From positions 496,001 to 560,000 of the forward strand of contig NZ_SOAW01000002.1 in the NCBI RefSeq assembly GCF_004364645.1: a stretch of 64,000 bases of DNA. The letters are read 5' to 3'. The position numbers and the translations under genes were made by a program. Every line of letters starts with the position of its first letter. Position 1 is the stretch's first letter. Under the pieces are notes generated by a model. It saw only the letters and a program-made list of their open reading frames with translations. It made no database searches and was not told where the DNA came from. Shown here piece after piece: positions 43,062 to 51,597 of the stretch. This stretch comes from Naumannella halotolerans. Its GTDB lineage: Bacteria; Actinomycetota; Actinomycetes; Propionibacteriales; Propionibacteriaceae.

Positions 43062-44705
43062 ATGGTCGCCATGTCGTCCCTGCCCTCGAAGCTGTCAGCC
43101 CGGTTCGCCGACGTCGCCGGGGTGGATCCGGAGCTGCGTCCGGCCACCAAACCGCAGTTCGGTCATTTCCAGTCCAATGTCGCCCTGCGGCTGGCCAAGT
43201 CCGAGGGACAGAACCCGCGAGCGGTCGCCCAGCGACTGGTCGACGAGATCGACGTGGCCGACTTGGCCGAGCCGTTGGAGATCGCCGGCCCGGGGTTCAT
43301 CAACATCCGGTTGAAGCCCGAGGTGCTGGCCGCCGAGGCCGAGCAGGTACGGACCGATCCGGCGAACGGCATCGTGGCGGCCGAGCAGCCGCAGACCGTG
43401 GTGATCGACTACCCGAGTGCGAACGTGGCCAAGCAGATGCACGTCGGGCATCTGCGTACCTCGGTGATCGGCGATGCCTTCAACCGGGTGCTCACCGCCC
43501 TCGGGCACACGGTCGTACCGCAGGACCACATGGGCGACTGGGGTCGGCAGTTCGGCATGCTCGTGGAGCAGGTGTTGGACGAGAAGGTCGATGCGGCGTC
43601 ACTGTCACTGGCGGAGTCCGAGGCGCTGTACAAGCGGGCCCAGGCACACTTCAACGACGATCCGGCCTTCGCCGATCGGGCACGCAAGCGGGTGGTGCTG
43701 CTGCAGTCCGGCGACCCGGAGACGATCAAGCTCTGGCAGGCGATGGTCGAGTCCTCGCGGCAGGGTTTGTTGAAGACCTACCAGCGACTGGGGATCAAGG
43801 TCGGGTTGGACGACTTCGACGGGGAGTCGCGCTACAACGACGATCTGCCGAAGGTGGTCGAGGAGCTGGAAACCGACGGCATCGCGGTGATCGATCAAGG
43901 TGCGCTCTGTGTCTTCGTCGACGGTTTCGCCGCCCCGATGATCGTCCGTAATCGTGAAGGCGGTTTCGGGTACGCGGCCACCGATCTCGCCGCGATCCGC
44001 CTGCGGGTGAACGAGATCCAGGCCGACCGGATCCTCTACGTCGTAGACGTACGCCAGTCCGACCATTTCGCCCAGGTCTTCGACACCGCCAAGCGGGCCG
44101 GTTGGCTGCCCGATTCGGTGGAGGCCCGGCACATCCCGTTCGGCACCGTCCTGGGGGCGGACAACAAGCCGTTGAAGACCCGTGACGGTGGCACCGCGAC
44201 CCTTGATTCGTTGTTGGACGCCGCCGAGACCGAGGCGTCGCCGGAGATCGCGCTGGCCGCGATCAAGTACGCCGATCTGTCGAACTCGTTGATCAAGGAC
44301 TACGTTTTCGATCTTGAGCGGATGGTACGTACCTCCGGGGACACCGGACCGTACCTGCAGTATGCGCATGCGCGCTGCAACCAGGTGTTGCGCAAGGCCC
44401 AGGCCGAGGGGTACGCGATCGGCCCGATCACTGTGCTGGACGAACCCGCGGAACAGCAGCTGGCGCTGAAGCTGACCCAGTTCGGTGAGGTGGTGGCCGA
44501 GGTCGGGCAGAGTCTGGCCCCGCACAAGCTGACGAGCTATCTCTACGACCTGGCCGAGTCGTTCTCCGGCTTCTACGAGAAGTGCCCGGTGCTGAAGTCC
44601 GAGGGTGAGGTACGCGCCACCCGCCTCGGGCTGGTGCAGGCGACCAAGGAGGTCCTGGCCCAGGGTCTCGACCTGCTCGGAATCGTCGCCCCCGAACGGA
44701 TGTGA
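43062..44705 (+). CDS. argS: Arginyl-tRNA synthetase
   Basis: Charges tRNA-Arg with arginine. 547 residues, class I. N-terminal additional domain (FGHFQSNVALRLAK, residues ~33-46). HIGH-type motif HVGHLRTSVIGDAFNRVL preceded by DYPSANVAKQM. Later: FGYAATDLAAIRLRV, DVRQSDHFAQVF and the anticodon-binding DALR domain (YLQYAHARCNQVLRKA). The KMSKS motif is not canonical, as usual for ArgRS. A second ATG at 43071 is possible. No T-box or other leader control is visible. Confidence 0.94.
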   Translation: MVAMSSLPSKLSARFADVAGVDPELRPATKPQFGHFQSNVALRLAKSEGQNPRAVAQRLVDEIDVADLAEPLEIAGPGFINIRLKPEVLAAEAEQVRTDPANGIVAAEQPQTVVIDYPSANVAKQMHVGHLRTSVIGDAFNRVLTALGHTVVPQDHMGDWGRQFGMLVEQVLDEKVDAASLSLAESEALYKRAQAHFNDDPAFADRARKRVVLLQSGDPETIKLWQAMVESSRQGLLKTYQRLGIKVGLDDFDGESRYNDDLPKVVEELETDGIAVIDQGALCVFVDGFAAPMIVRNREGGFGYAATDLAAIRLRVNEIQADRILYVVDVRQSDHFAQVFDTAKRAGWLPDSVEARHIPFGTVLGADNKPLKTRDGGTATLDSLLDAAETEASPEIALAAIKYADLSNSLIKDYVFDLERMVRTSGDTGPYLQYAHARCNQVLRKAQAEGYAIGPITVLDEPAEQQLALKLTQFGEVVAEVGQSLAPHKLTSYLYDLAESFSGFYEKCPVLKSEGEVRATRLGLVQATKEVLAQGLDLLGIVAPERM

Positions 44706-44743
44706 CCTCCCGATCCCGGGGGATCTCGCGACGGGCTGGTTGA

Positions 44744-45748
44744 TCACCCGCGGTACTGCGCCGGGCTGAGCCCGAACTGCCTCTTGAACGCCGCGCTGAG
44801 GCTGAACGGATTGGCATACCCCACACGGGTGGCGATGCTCGACAGAGTCAGGTCGGTGTCGCGCAGCAGATCGGCGGCCAGGGACAGGCGCCACTGGTTC
44901 AGGTAGGCGATGGGTGAGGTACCCGTCACGGTCTGGAACCGGCGACTGAGGGTGGAGGGGGACACACCGGCCTCATCGGCCAGGGAGACCACACTCCACG
45001 GCAGGTCCGGCCGTCGATGGATGATCTTGATCGTCTCGGCCACCACGTGATCACGGGAGCATGGACCCATGACCGGTGCTCGGCCGGAAGATCATGGGCC
45101 CACTCGCGGATGGTCGACACCAGCACGATGTCGAGCAGTCGGTCCAGCACACTGCTCTGGCCGATCTCGTTGCCGTCGAGTTCGGCGCTGAGGGATTCGA
45201 GGTACGAAGCGTGTGGGCGCTGCCGTACCAACACCGCGGCAACAGCTCGAGCAGCATGCGCCCCACCTCGGCCTGATTGCGATAGCTGGCGACCAGCATC
45301 GTGTCCGGGCCCGCGGGATCGTTTCCCCACTGTCGGATCCCGGTGCCGAAGCGTTCGGTGAGATTCGCCCCTGTGTCGTCCGAACAACTCTGGCCGGGCC
45401 CGATCCAGATGTCGGGGCGCAGGGTGAGGTCGCTGGACAGCAGGTAGGGGAGCTCCCCTTGATCAACGCCACGTCGCCGGCACGCAACAACGCTGCCGGT
45501 TGGTCGGGATGACGCAACCAGGCGTTCCCGGTCAGCGGAGCCACCAGGGTGAGCGGTGCATCGTCGCTCACCTCCATCGACCACGGCGGAGCCATCGAGA
45601 CATGCAGCAGGAACGCATTGCTCGCGCGGACACCATCCAGGTAGTCGCTGAGTGGATCCACACCGACCACCGTAGTGATCACGGCGACCGCGTGATTCGG
45701 GACCCGGTCGCTGTGGTGGACCGGGGCCAGGTCAGTCACCGGTCGCAC
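44744..45748 (-). pseudogene. AraC-family regulator, broken by several frameshifts
   Basis: Parts of a cupin-type AraC regulator are spread over frames. The N-terminus is in one frame (DPLSDYLDGVRASNAFLLHV). After about 45455 the frame changes (GELPYLLSSDLTLRPDIWIG), again near 45230 (RQRPHASYLESLSAELDGNE), and again near 45065, where the helix-turn-helix region is intact (WSVVSLADEAGVSPSTLSRR, VGYANPFSLSAAFKRQFG). Three shifts argue for a true pseudogene. Its start lies inside the 3' end of the DUF1772 gene, so it was once its operon partner. Confidence 0.8.
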
Positions 45749-46214
45749 CGAGGAGGGTGGCTGCGGACAGGGAGAGTGCCGAGACCGCGGACAGGCCGGC
45801 TCGAATCGAGTTCGCTCTGGTCCAGTGGGTCAGGTAGTGCCGCCAGAAGGCATCTCCACCCGAGCCGCGCTCCAGGGTTGCCAACCTGTCGTCCAGTGGC
45901 ACGTTGTAGGCGATGGTCAACAGGAAACCGGCCAGGTACGCCACGCCGCCGAGAGCCGCGACCGCATCGATGGCATCCCTGTCCCCGCGGAGCACGCGTA
46001 ACAACAGGATGGCCGAGGCCACGGCGGCGCCGAAGAAGCAGATCATGAACGGCGCCTGGACGGCCGCGCGATTGAAGCCTTGCATCCTGGCGATTCCGGT
46101 GGCTGGTGCCAGCCGCCCGAGTTCGGGCATCACCCGTACCGAGAAGTTGAGGTAGACCGCTGCTGTCACCGCGCTGAGCAGCGCTCCGGCGGTGCAGAGA
46201 AGAGTACGGAACAT
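45732..46214 (-). CDS. DUF1772 / anthrone oxygenase-family membrane protein
   Basis: 160 residues with four hydrophobic segments. The pattern NFSVRVMPELGRLAPATGIA, MQGFNRAAVQAPFM, and YNVPLDDRLATL, WRHYLTHWTRANSIRAGLS is characteristic of DUF1772/anthrone oxygenase-like proteins, which include small membrane oxygenases. Function in this genome is unknown. The start ATG at 46214 gives the full four-helix product. The promoter side faces the minisatellite. Confidence 0.75.
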   Translation of the reverse strand: MFRTLLCTAGALLSAVTAAVYLNFSVRVMPELGRLAPATGIARMQGFNRAAVQAPFMICFFGAAVASAILLLRVLRGDRDAIDAVAALGGVAYLAGFLLTIAYNVPLDDRLATLERGSGGDAFWRHYLTHWTRANSIRAGLSAVSALSLSAATLLGATGD

Positions 46215-46321
46215 GGGATGGGCTCCTCGGTGGCTGTGGCCGAGGTCGGTCGTGTGGACGCAGTCCCAGTCGATCGTGAGCTGCCCGGTCGTGCCCATGT
46301 CGGGCCGGGGCGGCGTCATAT

Positions 46322-46519
46322 GTCAACGGGTCAGCGGATCAGCGGGTCAATGGATCAGTGGGTCAGCGACTCAGTGGGTCAGTGGGTCAGTGGGTCAGTG
46401 GGGCAGCGGGTCAGTGGGTCAGTGGGGCAGTGACTCAGTGGGTCAGTGGGTCAGTGGGGCAGTGACTCAGTGGGTCAGGGGGGGCAGCGACTCAGCGGGT
46501 CGGCGGGGTAGTGGGTCAG
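46322..46519. repeat. 8-bp minisatellite
   Basis: About 25 tandem units of GGGTCAGT with scattered variants (GGATCAGC, CGACTCAG). The period of 8 is not a multiple of three, so it is not coding. It lies between the divergent DUF1772 and MFS genes. Confidence 0.9.
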
Positions 46520-46659
46520 CATGCGTCGCTTCGACCGACGCCCCTGAGAAGCGGGACCTGGCCGTGCGCAGCGACGTCAGGTTGCCGACGTGAGGCAGGC
46601 AGGTTCCCAGTACGGTCACACCGCCGGTCGGGGCAGATCCAGTGCCATACTCGAAGGCT

Positions 46660-47961
46660 GTGACGACTCCTCCCAGCAAGGCACGGGATCGGTTCGAATC
46701 CCTCTTCGCCGATACCCGGCCGTTGCAGAACACCCACTACCGGCATCTGTGGGTGGCGAACATCGTCACGGTGATCGGGGCGCAGCTGACCGTCGTCGCA
46801 GTGCCGGCGCAGATCTATGCGCTCACCCAGAGCTCGGCGATGGTCGGCCTGACCGGACTCTTCGGCCTGGTGCCGCTGGTTGCCTTCGGGCTCTGGGGTG
46901 GTGCGCTGGCCGATGCGATGGATCGTCGAACGCTGTTGATCATCACCACCTTGGGTTTGATCGGTACCAGTGCGCTGTTCTGGTTGCAGGCCCATCTGGC
47001 GATCGACAACGTCTGGCTGGTACTCGCCCTGTTCTCGGTGCAGCAGGCGTTCTTCGCGGTCAACCAACCGACGCGAAGTGCGCTGTTGCCGCGGATCCTG
47101 CCGACTGATCAACTCCCGGCGGGCAATGCGTTGAACATGACCGTGATGCAGGCCGGTGGGATCGCCGGACCACTGGTCGCCGGGGCGCTGATCCCGTTCA
47201 CCGGCCTGGCCACGCTCTACCTGATCGACACCTTCGCACTCGGCGCGACGCTCTGGGCGGTGATCACATTGCCGCACATGCCACCGACCTCGGGGGCATC
47301 GGCGGTCCCCGGGCTGCGGTCGGTGATCGACGGATTCGGCTACCTCGCCGGGAACAAGGTGCTGCTGATGTCCTTCGTGGTCGACATCATCGCCATGCTC
47401 TTCGGTATGCCACGGGCGCTGTTCCCGCAGATCGCCCACGAGAGTTTCGGCGGTGAGATCGACGGCGGGTCGATCTTCGCCGCGCTGTTCGCTGCGATCC
47501 CGCTGGGGGCCGTCCTCGGCGGGGTCTTCTCCGGTTGGGTGTCCAAGGTCGAGCACCAGGGTCGGGCGGTGATCATCGCCATCGTCATCTGGGGACTGGC
47601 GATGACCGGTTTCGGAGTGGCGGTCGGCTTCGCCGGGGTGTCGCTGCAGGTCGCGCTGGTCGTGGCCGTGGTGATGCTGGTGATCGGCGGCGCGGCCGAC
47701 ATGGTCTCGGCCGCCTTCCGTTCGACGATGCTGCAGGAGGCGGCGACCGATGAGGTCCGCGGCCGGTTGCAGGGGGTGTTCATCGTGGTCGTCGCCGGCG
47801 GGCCCCGGATGGCCGATGTGGTGCACGGAGGCGCTGCGGCCGTCGTCGGTACGGCAGTCGCCTCGGCCGGTGGCGGGATCCTGACGGTCGTACTGACCGT
47901 GGTGGTGGCGCTGGCCGTACCGACCTTCGTCCGGTATCGGGTCGTCCGCGCGGTGCACTGA
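46660..47961 (+). CDS. MFS transporter, EntS-like
   Basis: 433 residues, 12 helices. HYRHLWVANIVTVIGAQLTVVAV, the loop GGALADAMDRRTLLI (motif A region) and GGIAGPLVAGALI fit the MFS_3/EntS-like group, some of which export siderophores. The GTG at 46660 is favoured: a TACTC promoter-like site lies just upstream. An ATG at 46642 would add six residues. The upstream minisatellite lies within 150 bp of the start and could affect expression. Confidence 0.82.
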   Translation: MTTPPSKARDRFESLFADTRPLQNTHYRHLWVANIVTVIGAQLTVVAVPAQIYALTQSSAMVGLTGLFGLVPLVAFGLWGGALADAMDRRTLLIITTLGLIGTSALFWLQAHLAIDNVWLVLALFSVQQAFFAVNQPTRSALLPRILPTDQLPAGNALNMTVMQAGGIAGPLVAGALIPFTGLATLYLIDTFALGATLWAVITLPHMPPTSGASAVPGLRSVIDGFGYLAGNKVLLMSFVVDIIAMLFGMPRALFPQIAHESFGGEIDGGSIFAALFAAIPLGAVLGGVFSGWVSKVEHQGRAVIIAIVIWGLAMTGFGVAVGFAGVSLQVALVVAVVMLVIGGAADMVSAAFRSTMLQEAATDEVRGRLQGVFIVVVAGGPRMADVVHGGAAAVVGTAVASAGGGILTVVLTVVVALAVPTFVRYRVVRAVH

Positions 47962-48213
47962 GCGTTGTCTCGGGTGGTGGGACGTCGCTACCCCGGGTGC
48001 TTGTGAGTCCAAGCGACCGAGGTTGAGATGGCCCCCGACGAGGTCGCGTAGACCCGGCGCGGGTCAGCGCGACAGACGACCTCCGGCGTGCTGATCGATC
48101 GACGTCCGGATGCCGGGGATCCTCTCAGCGATGGTCGCGGGCCGAGATGTCCTCGTGCGGTTCCGTGGGACCTCGGGTGAGGCTCCACCGCCCGGCCGGG
48201 GAGCGTCGGGGCC

Positions 48214-48270
48214 GTCACCGCATTCCTTCAGCAACGTCGACCCTTGCGCAGCCGGTGGTGCGGCCGGTAC
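48214..48270 (+). repeat. Interspersed hairpin repeat, copy C (partial)
   Basis: Begins GTCACCGCATTCCTTCAGCA. The distal half is lost where it joins copy D. Confidence 0.7.
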
Positions 48271-48274
48271 GCCC

Positions 48275-48343
48275 GTCACTGCGTTCCTTCAGCAACTTCG
48301 GCCCCTGCGCAGCCGGTGGTGCGGCCGAACTTGCCGAAGGGGT
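48275..48343 (+). repeat. Interspersed hairpin repeat, copy D
   Basis: Begins GTCACTGCGTTCCTTCAGCA. Arms AACTTCGGCC and GGCCGAACTT pair except at one position. Confidence 0.8.
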
Positions 48344-48498
48344 TGCCCCGCGGGTGATTCTGGCCCGGCCTCACGGCACTGGTCCTGCCTGAGCGGGTGG
48401 GACTCGTGTGCACGGTGGGACGCGTGTGCCGTCCGTGGCCACAGCGAGGATGGTGGGCCCTTGGGTTGGACAGCCCCTCCAGTGGAGCGTCGGGGCCG

Positions 48499-48564
48499 GC
48501 ACTGCGTTTCTTCAGCAAGTTCGGCCCCTGCGCAGCCTGTGGAGGGGCCGAACTCGCGGAAGGG
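48499..48564 (+). repeat. Interspersed hairpin repeat, copy E
   Basis: Begins GCACTGCGTTTCTTCAGCAA. Arms AAGTTCGGCCCC and GGGGCCGAACTC pair at 11 of 12 positions. Like copy C it is preceded by GGAGCGTCGGGGCCG. Confidence 0.8.
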
Positions 48565-48674
48565 GATTGCCGTTGCAGGGGCTCCGAGGCTTCTGGGGCT
48601 CCGGGGATTGCTGTCGCAGGGGATCCGAGGCTTCGGGGGCTGCAGCGGAGCCGTGCCATGTGTGGTGCTGGGTC

Positions 48675-48782
48675 GGAACAAGACAAACGTCACACTCGAT
48701 TCGGGGCCGTGCACCGAGCAGCGCGAGGTGGCGCGGGCGGCCGGGATGGTCGTCGGATCGAGTGTGACGTTTGTCTTGCTTC
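48675..48782. repeat. Long inverted repeat with perfect 21-bp arms
   Basis: 48680-48700 and 48757-48777 are exact inverted complements (AAGACAAACGTCACACTCGAT). Similarity extends about 6 bp outward with one indel. The 56-nt spacer has no gene. It could be a strong hairpin or the residue of a small mobile element. Confidence 0.75.
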
Positions 48783-48880
48783 CCCGCGACGTCCCCGGCC
48801 TTCCCGCGACGTCCCCGGCCTCCCTGCGACGTCCCCGGCCTCCCTGCGACGTCCCCGGCCTCCCCGCGACGTCCCCCGCC
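48781..48880. repeat. Five tandem copies of a 20-bp unit
   Basis: The unit TCCCCGCGACGTCCCCGGCC is repeated exactly at a 20-bp period with one to three changes per copy. It is non-coding because the period shifts the frame. Confidence 0.9.
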
Positions 48881-48955
48881 TCCCGCAACTCCCATGAGTT
48901 CCTCGCGACTCCCCGCGACTTTCCCTGCCATTCCCCTCGACGGCACTATGGTCCG

Positions 48956-49639
48956 GTGCCCGAGCAGCCAGCGACCATCCGTACCTTCGGTGAGGCGATG
49001 GAGCGCGCCCGCGGTCTGATCGGTCGGACACAACGCCGGATCCTCGGGATCACCGGCGTGCCGGCGGCGGGGAAGTCGACTCTGGCCGAGGCGCTCGTGG
49101 CCGTGCTTGCCCAGGAGTACGGCCGACGGGTCGCCCACCTGCCGATGGACGGTTTCCACCTCGCCGACGTCGAGTTGGCCCGACTCGGTCGCCTGGACGG
49201 CAAGGGAGCGCCGGACACCTTCGATACGCACGGTTTCGCCTCCCTGCTGGAGCGGGTACGCACCGAGCAGGACGTGATCATCTACGCCCCGGCCTTCGAG
49301 CGGGAGCTCGAACAGCCGGTGGCCGGCGCGATCCCGATCCACCCCGAGGCAGAGCTGATCATCACCGAGGGCAACTACCTGCTGCTCGACGAGCCGGGGT
49401 GGTGTCGCTCCCGCGCAGCGATCGACCAGGTCTGGTACTGCGAGGTCGACGAGACCCTGCGCCGGCAACGCCTGCTCGCGCGCCACCTCAGGTACGGCAA
49501 GGAACTCGCCCAGGCCGAGGCCTGGATCGCCGCGGTCGACGACCCCAACGCTGCCGCAGTGGCCGCGGTCGCCGCTACCGCTGACCTACGGGTGGCCGCC
49601 GAGGTGATCACGGACGCGGGGCGGCGAACGGGCCGGTGA
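48956..49639 (+). CDS. P-loop nucleoside/pantothenate-type kinase
   Basis: 227 residues of the uridine-kinase/phosphoribulokinase/PanK-like family. Walker A GVPAAGKST, then HLPMDGFHLADVELARLGRL, DTFDTHGFASLLERV, ITEGNYLLLDEPGW and the lid RQRLLARHLRYGKE. The substrate is unknown; fructose or nucleosides are options in this group. The GTG at 48956 is the best start. The last 39 bp are nearly identical to a segment covering the end of the convergent nrtR gene, so the C-terminus (EVITDAGRRTGR) may be acquired. Confidence 0.78.
   Translation: MPEQPATIRTFGEAMERARGLIGRTQRRILGITGVPAAGKSTLAEALVAVLAQEYGRRVAHLPMDGFHLADVELARLGRLDGKGAPDTFDTHGFASLLERVRTEQDVIIYAPAFERELEQPVAGAIPIHPEAELIITEGNYLLLDEPGWCRSRAAIDQVWYCEVDETLRRQRLLARHLRYGKELAQAEAWIAAVDDPNAAAVAAVAATADLRVAAEVITDAGRRTGR
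49601..49639 (+). repeat. 39-bp direct repeat, copy 1 (kinase 3' end)
   Basis: Begins GAGGTGATCACGGACGCGGG. Matches 49707-49745 at 36 of 39 positions. Confidence 0.85.
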
Positions 49640-49706
49640 GCGGATCCTCACGGGTCAGTTCGATCGACCTGCGTGACAGCTTCAGGCGGGCGAGCGGGAT
49701 TATCCC

Positions 49707-49745
49707 GAGGTGATCACGGACGCAGGGCAGCGAACGGGTCGGTGA
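49707..49745 (+). repeat. 39-bp direct repeat, copy 2 (nrtR 3' end)
   Basis: Begins GAGGTGATCACGGACGCAGG. On the minus strand it encodes the last residues of NrtR (DPFAALRP); copy 1 read the same way would give GPFAAPRP followed by a stop. Confidence 0.85.
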
Positions 49746-50481
49746 CCCGCATGCTCCGCTCGACGAACCGGAACCGTTTGGCCGGCCGCCCACCGGCCCT
49801 GCTGCTGGCCGAGACCGAGCCGGTGGGTTCCAACTGGGACCGGCGGGTCAGCACTCGTTGCAGGTTGGTCGCCGAGACATCGTGACCGAGCGCGGCGACA
49901 TAGAGCTGTCGTAGCTCGCTGATCGTGAACTCCCTCGGCGCCAGGGCGAACCCGAGATTGGTGTAGGAGAGTTTGCTGCGCAATCGTTCCACCGCCGATT
50001 TGATCACCGATTCGTGGTCGAAGGCCATCGGAGGAAGATCATCGGTGGGCAACCAGGCCGCATTGTCGGGCAACCGTGGGTCGACATCGGCCGGCACCAG
50101 CCCGAGGTAGGCGGTGGCGATCGTCCGGTCGAAGGGGTCGCGACCGGGTTCGCTACGGGTCTCGAGTTGCTCGAGATGGGCGATCTGGGTGAGGTCCACC
50201 CGCTCGGCCAGATAGCGCGTGGCCGCAGCGCCGACGGTTTCGGTCTGGGTCAGTGGGCCGCTCGGGACGGCCCAGGCGCCGCTGAAGGGATCCCTCCCGC
50301 GTTGCCAGCCGAGGACGGTCAGCCGGCCATCGGTGATCCGCAACACGACCGCCAGTGCTTCGTGCCGGAACCGGCCGACCGGCTGATCCGCGGGCTCGGA
50401 CGGTACGCGGGTGACCGCCGCAGCGGTGGGGGGTAGGGGTGCCGAATCACTCGACGAGGGTCTCGAACTGTTGGACGACAC
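49714..50481 (-). CDS. nrtR: NrtR-type Nudix transcriptional regulator of NAD synthesis
   Basis: 255 residues. A Nudix-like domain covers residues ~35-165: [20 protein letters not shown] then [12 protein letters not shown]. The Nudix box is degenerate, as in NrtR regulators that bind ADP-ribose without hydrolysis. A C-terminal winged helix follows ([37 protein letters not shown]). It is divergent from nadABC, the classic NrtR setting. The start GTG at 50481 has TAACAT 6 nt upstream. It should repress nadABC and itself through the palindrome between them. Confidence 0.88.
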   Translation of the reverse strand: MSSNSSRPSSSDSAPLPPTAAAVTRVPSEPADQPVGRFRHEALAVVLRITDGRLTVLGWQRGRDPFSGAWAVPSGPLTQTETVGAAATRYLAERVDLTQIAHLEQLETRSEPGRDPFDRTIATAYLGLVPADVDPRLPDNAAWLPTDDLPPMAFDHESVIKSAVERLRSKLSYTNLGFALAPREFTISELRQLYVAALGHDVSATNLQRVLTRRSQLEPTGSVSASSRAGGRPAKRFRFVERSMRVTDPFAALRP

Positions 50482-50487
50482 GGGGGC

Positions 50488-50493
50488 ATGTTA
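50488..50493 (-). promoter_or_regulatory. -10 element of nrtR (leaderless)
   Basis: TAACAT on the minus strand ends 6 nt before the GTG start. Confidence 0.5.
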
Positions 50494-50505
50494 CTCTTCC
50501 CACAG

Positions 50506-50528
50506 GTTTTCGAATTACAGGCGAAAAC
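50506..50528. promoter_or_regulatory. Probable NrtR operator
   Basis: GTTTTCG and CGAAAAC are perfect inverted arms separated by 9 nt, located between divergent nrtR and nadA, just upstream of the nadA ribosome binding site. Bound repressor would block nadABC. The assignment to NrtR rests on position and symmetry. Confidence 0.6.
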
Positions 50529-50529
50529 T

Positions 50530-50537
50530 AAGGAGGA
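50530..50537 (+). promoter_or_regulatory. Strong ribosome binding site of nadA
   Basis: AAGGAGGA ends 4 nt before the ATG at 50542. It stands out against the many leaderless genes here and fixes the nadA start. Confidence 0.75.
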
Positions 50538-50541
50538 TGTG

Positions 50542-51597
50542 ATGACGCAGACCGTGGACACCCCGATGGCTCCCACGACCATCGACGGGTACCGATCCCC
50601 GAACCCGGCCGAGCAGGCCGTATCCGACCCGGACGTATCGGCCGCCTGGGCACAGGAGGTACGCGAGCTCGCCGCCGAGCAGAACGCGGTGATCCTGGCG
50701 CACAACTACCAGGCACCGATGATCCAGGACGTCGCCGATCACGTCGGCGACTCGCTCGCACTGTCGCGGCTGGCGGCGGCCACCGATGCGGAGACGATCA
50801 TCTTCGCCGGGGTGCACTTCATGGCCGAGACCGCGAAGATCCTGTCCCCGGACAAACGGGTGATCATCCCGACCGCGGCGGCCGGATGTTCCTTGGCCGA
50901 CACCATCGACGCCGATCAGTTGCGCGCTTGGAAGGCCGAGCATCCCGGGGCGGCGGTGATCGCCTATGTGAACACCACTGCGGAGGTGAAGGCCGAGTCC
51001 GACATCTGCTGCACATCGTCGAATGCCGTCGAGGTGGTGGAGTCGGTGCCACCGGACACCGAGATCCTGTTCCTCCCCGACATGTTCCTCGGCGCCCACG
51101 TCCGTCGGCAGACCGGGCGTTCGAACATCCACACCTGGCTCGGGGAGTGCCACGTCCACGCCGACATCTCACCCTCGGACCTGGTCGGGGCGATGACCCG
51201 CAATCCCGATGCCGAGCTGTACGTCCACCCCGAGTGCGGTTGTTCCACCTCGGCGCTGTGGATGGCGTCGTCGGGAGAGTTCCCGGCCGACCGTACCCAC
51301 ATCCTGTCCACCGGCGGGATGTTGGATGCCGCCCGGTCCACCAGCTCTCAGACGGTCCTGGTCGCCACCGAGATCGGTATGCTGCACCAGCTCCGCAAAG
51401 CCAACCCGGGAACTGATTTCCGGGCCGTGAACCCACAGGCGAGCTGCCGCTTCATGAAGATGATCACACCGGAGCTGATGCTGCAGGCACTGCGTACCGG
51501 ACGCGACGAGGTGCAGGTGGAACCCGCCATCGCGGCCCATGCCCGGGCCGCCGTGGAGCGCATGATCGCCATCGGCAAACCCGGAGGTGGAGAATGA
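50542..51597 (+). CDS. nadA: Quinolinate synthase A
   Basis: Condenses iminoaspartate with dihydroxyacetone phosphate to quinolinate. 351 residues, cytoplasmic, [4Fe-4S] dependent. Cluster cysteines: AAGCSLAD (residue ~116), HPECGCSTS (~230) and [10 protein letters not shown] (~315). Substrate-binding blocks [20 protein letters not shown] and [14 protein letters not shown] are also clear. First gene of nadABC; its stop overlaps the nadB start (ATGA). Confidence 0.95.
   Translation: MTQTVDTPMAPTTIDGYRSPNPAEQAVSDPDVSAAWAQEVRELAAEQNAVILAHNYQAPMIQDVADHVGDSLALSRLAAATDAETIIFAGVHFMAETAKILSPDKRVIIPTAAAGCSLADTIDADQLRAWKAEHPGAAVIAYVNTTAEVKAESDICCTSSNAVEVVESVPPDTEILFLPDMFLGAHVRRQTGRSNIHTWLGECHVHADISPSDLVGAMTRNPDAELYVHPECGCSTSALWMASSGEFPADRTHILSTGGMLDAARSTSSQTVLVATEIGMLHQLRKANPGTDFRAVNPQASCRFMKMITPELMLQALRTGRDEVQVEPAIAAHARAAVERMIAIGKPGGGE

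Larger units (their letters stand above)
47962..48955. other. Repeat-dense region without genes
   Basis: Nearly 1 kb with no credible coding sequence. It contains three interspersed hairpin repeats, a long inverted repeat and a 20-bp tandem array. The many open frames here change phase across the repeats. Confidence 0.65.

Noticed and set aside
46322-46519. CRISPR array
   Set aside because: The unit is 8 bp with no spacers, so it is a tandem repeat; no cas genes are near.
48110-48955. N-terminal extension of the kinase, or a separate Pro/Arg-rich protein
   Set aside because: The open frames run through hairpin repeats and a 20-bp array whose period shifts phase. No domain or ribosome site supports coding.
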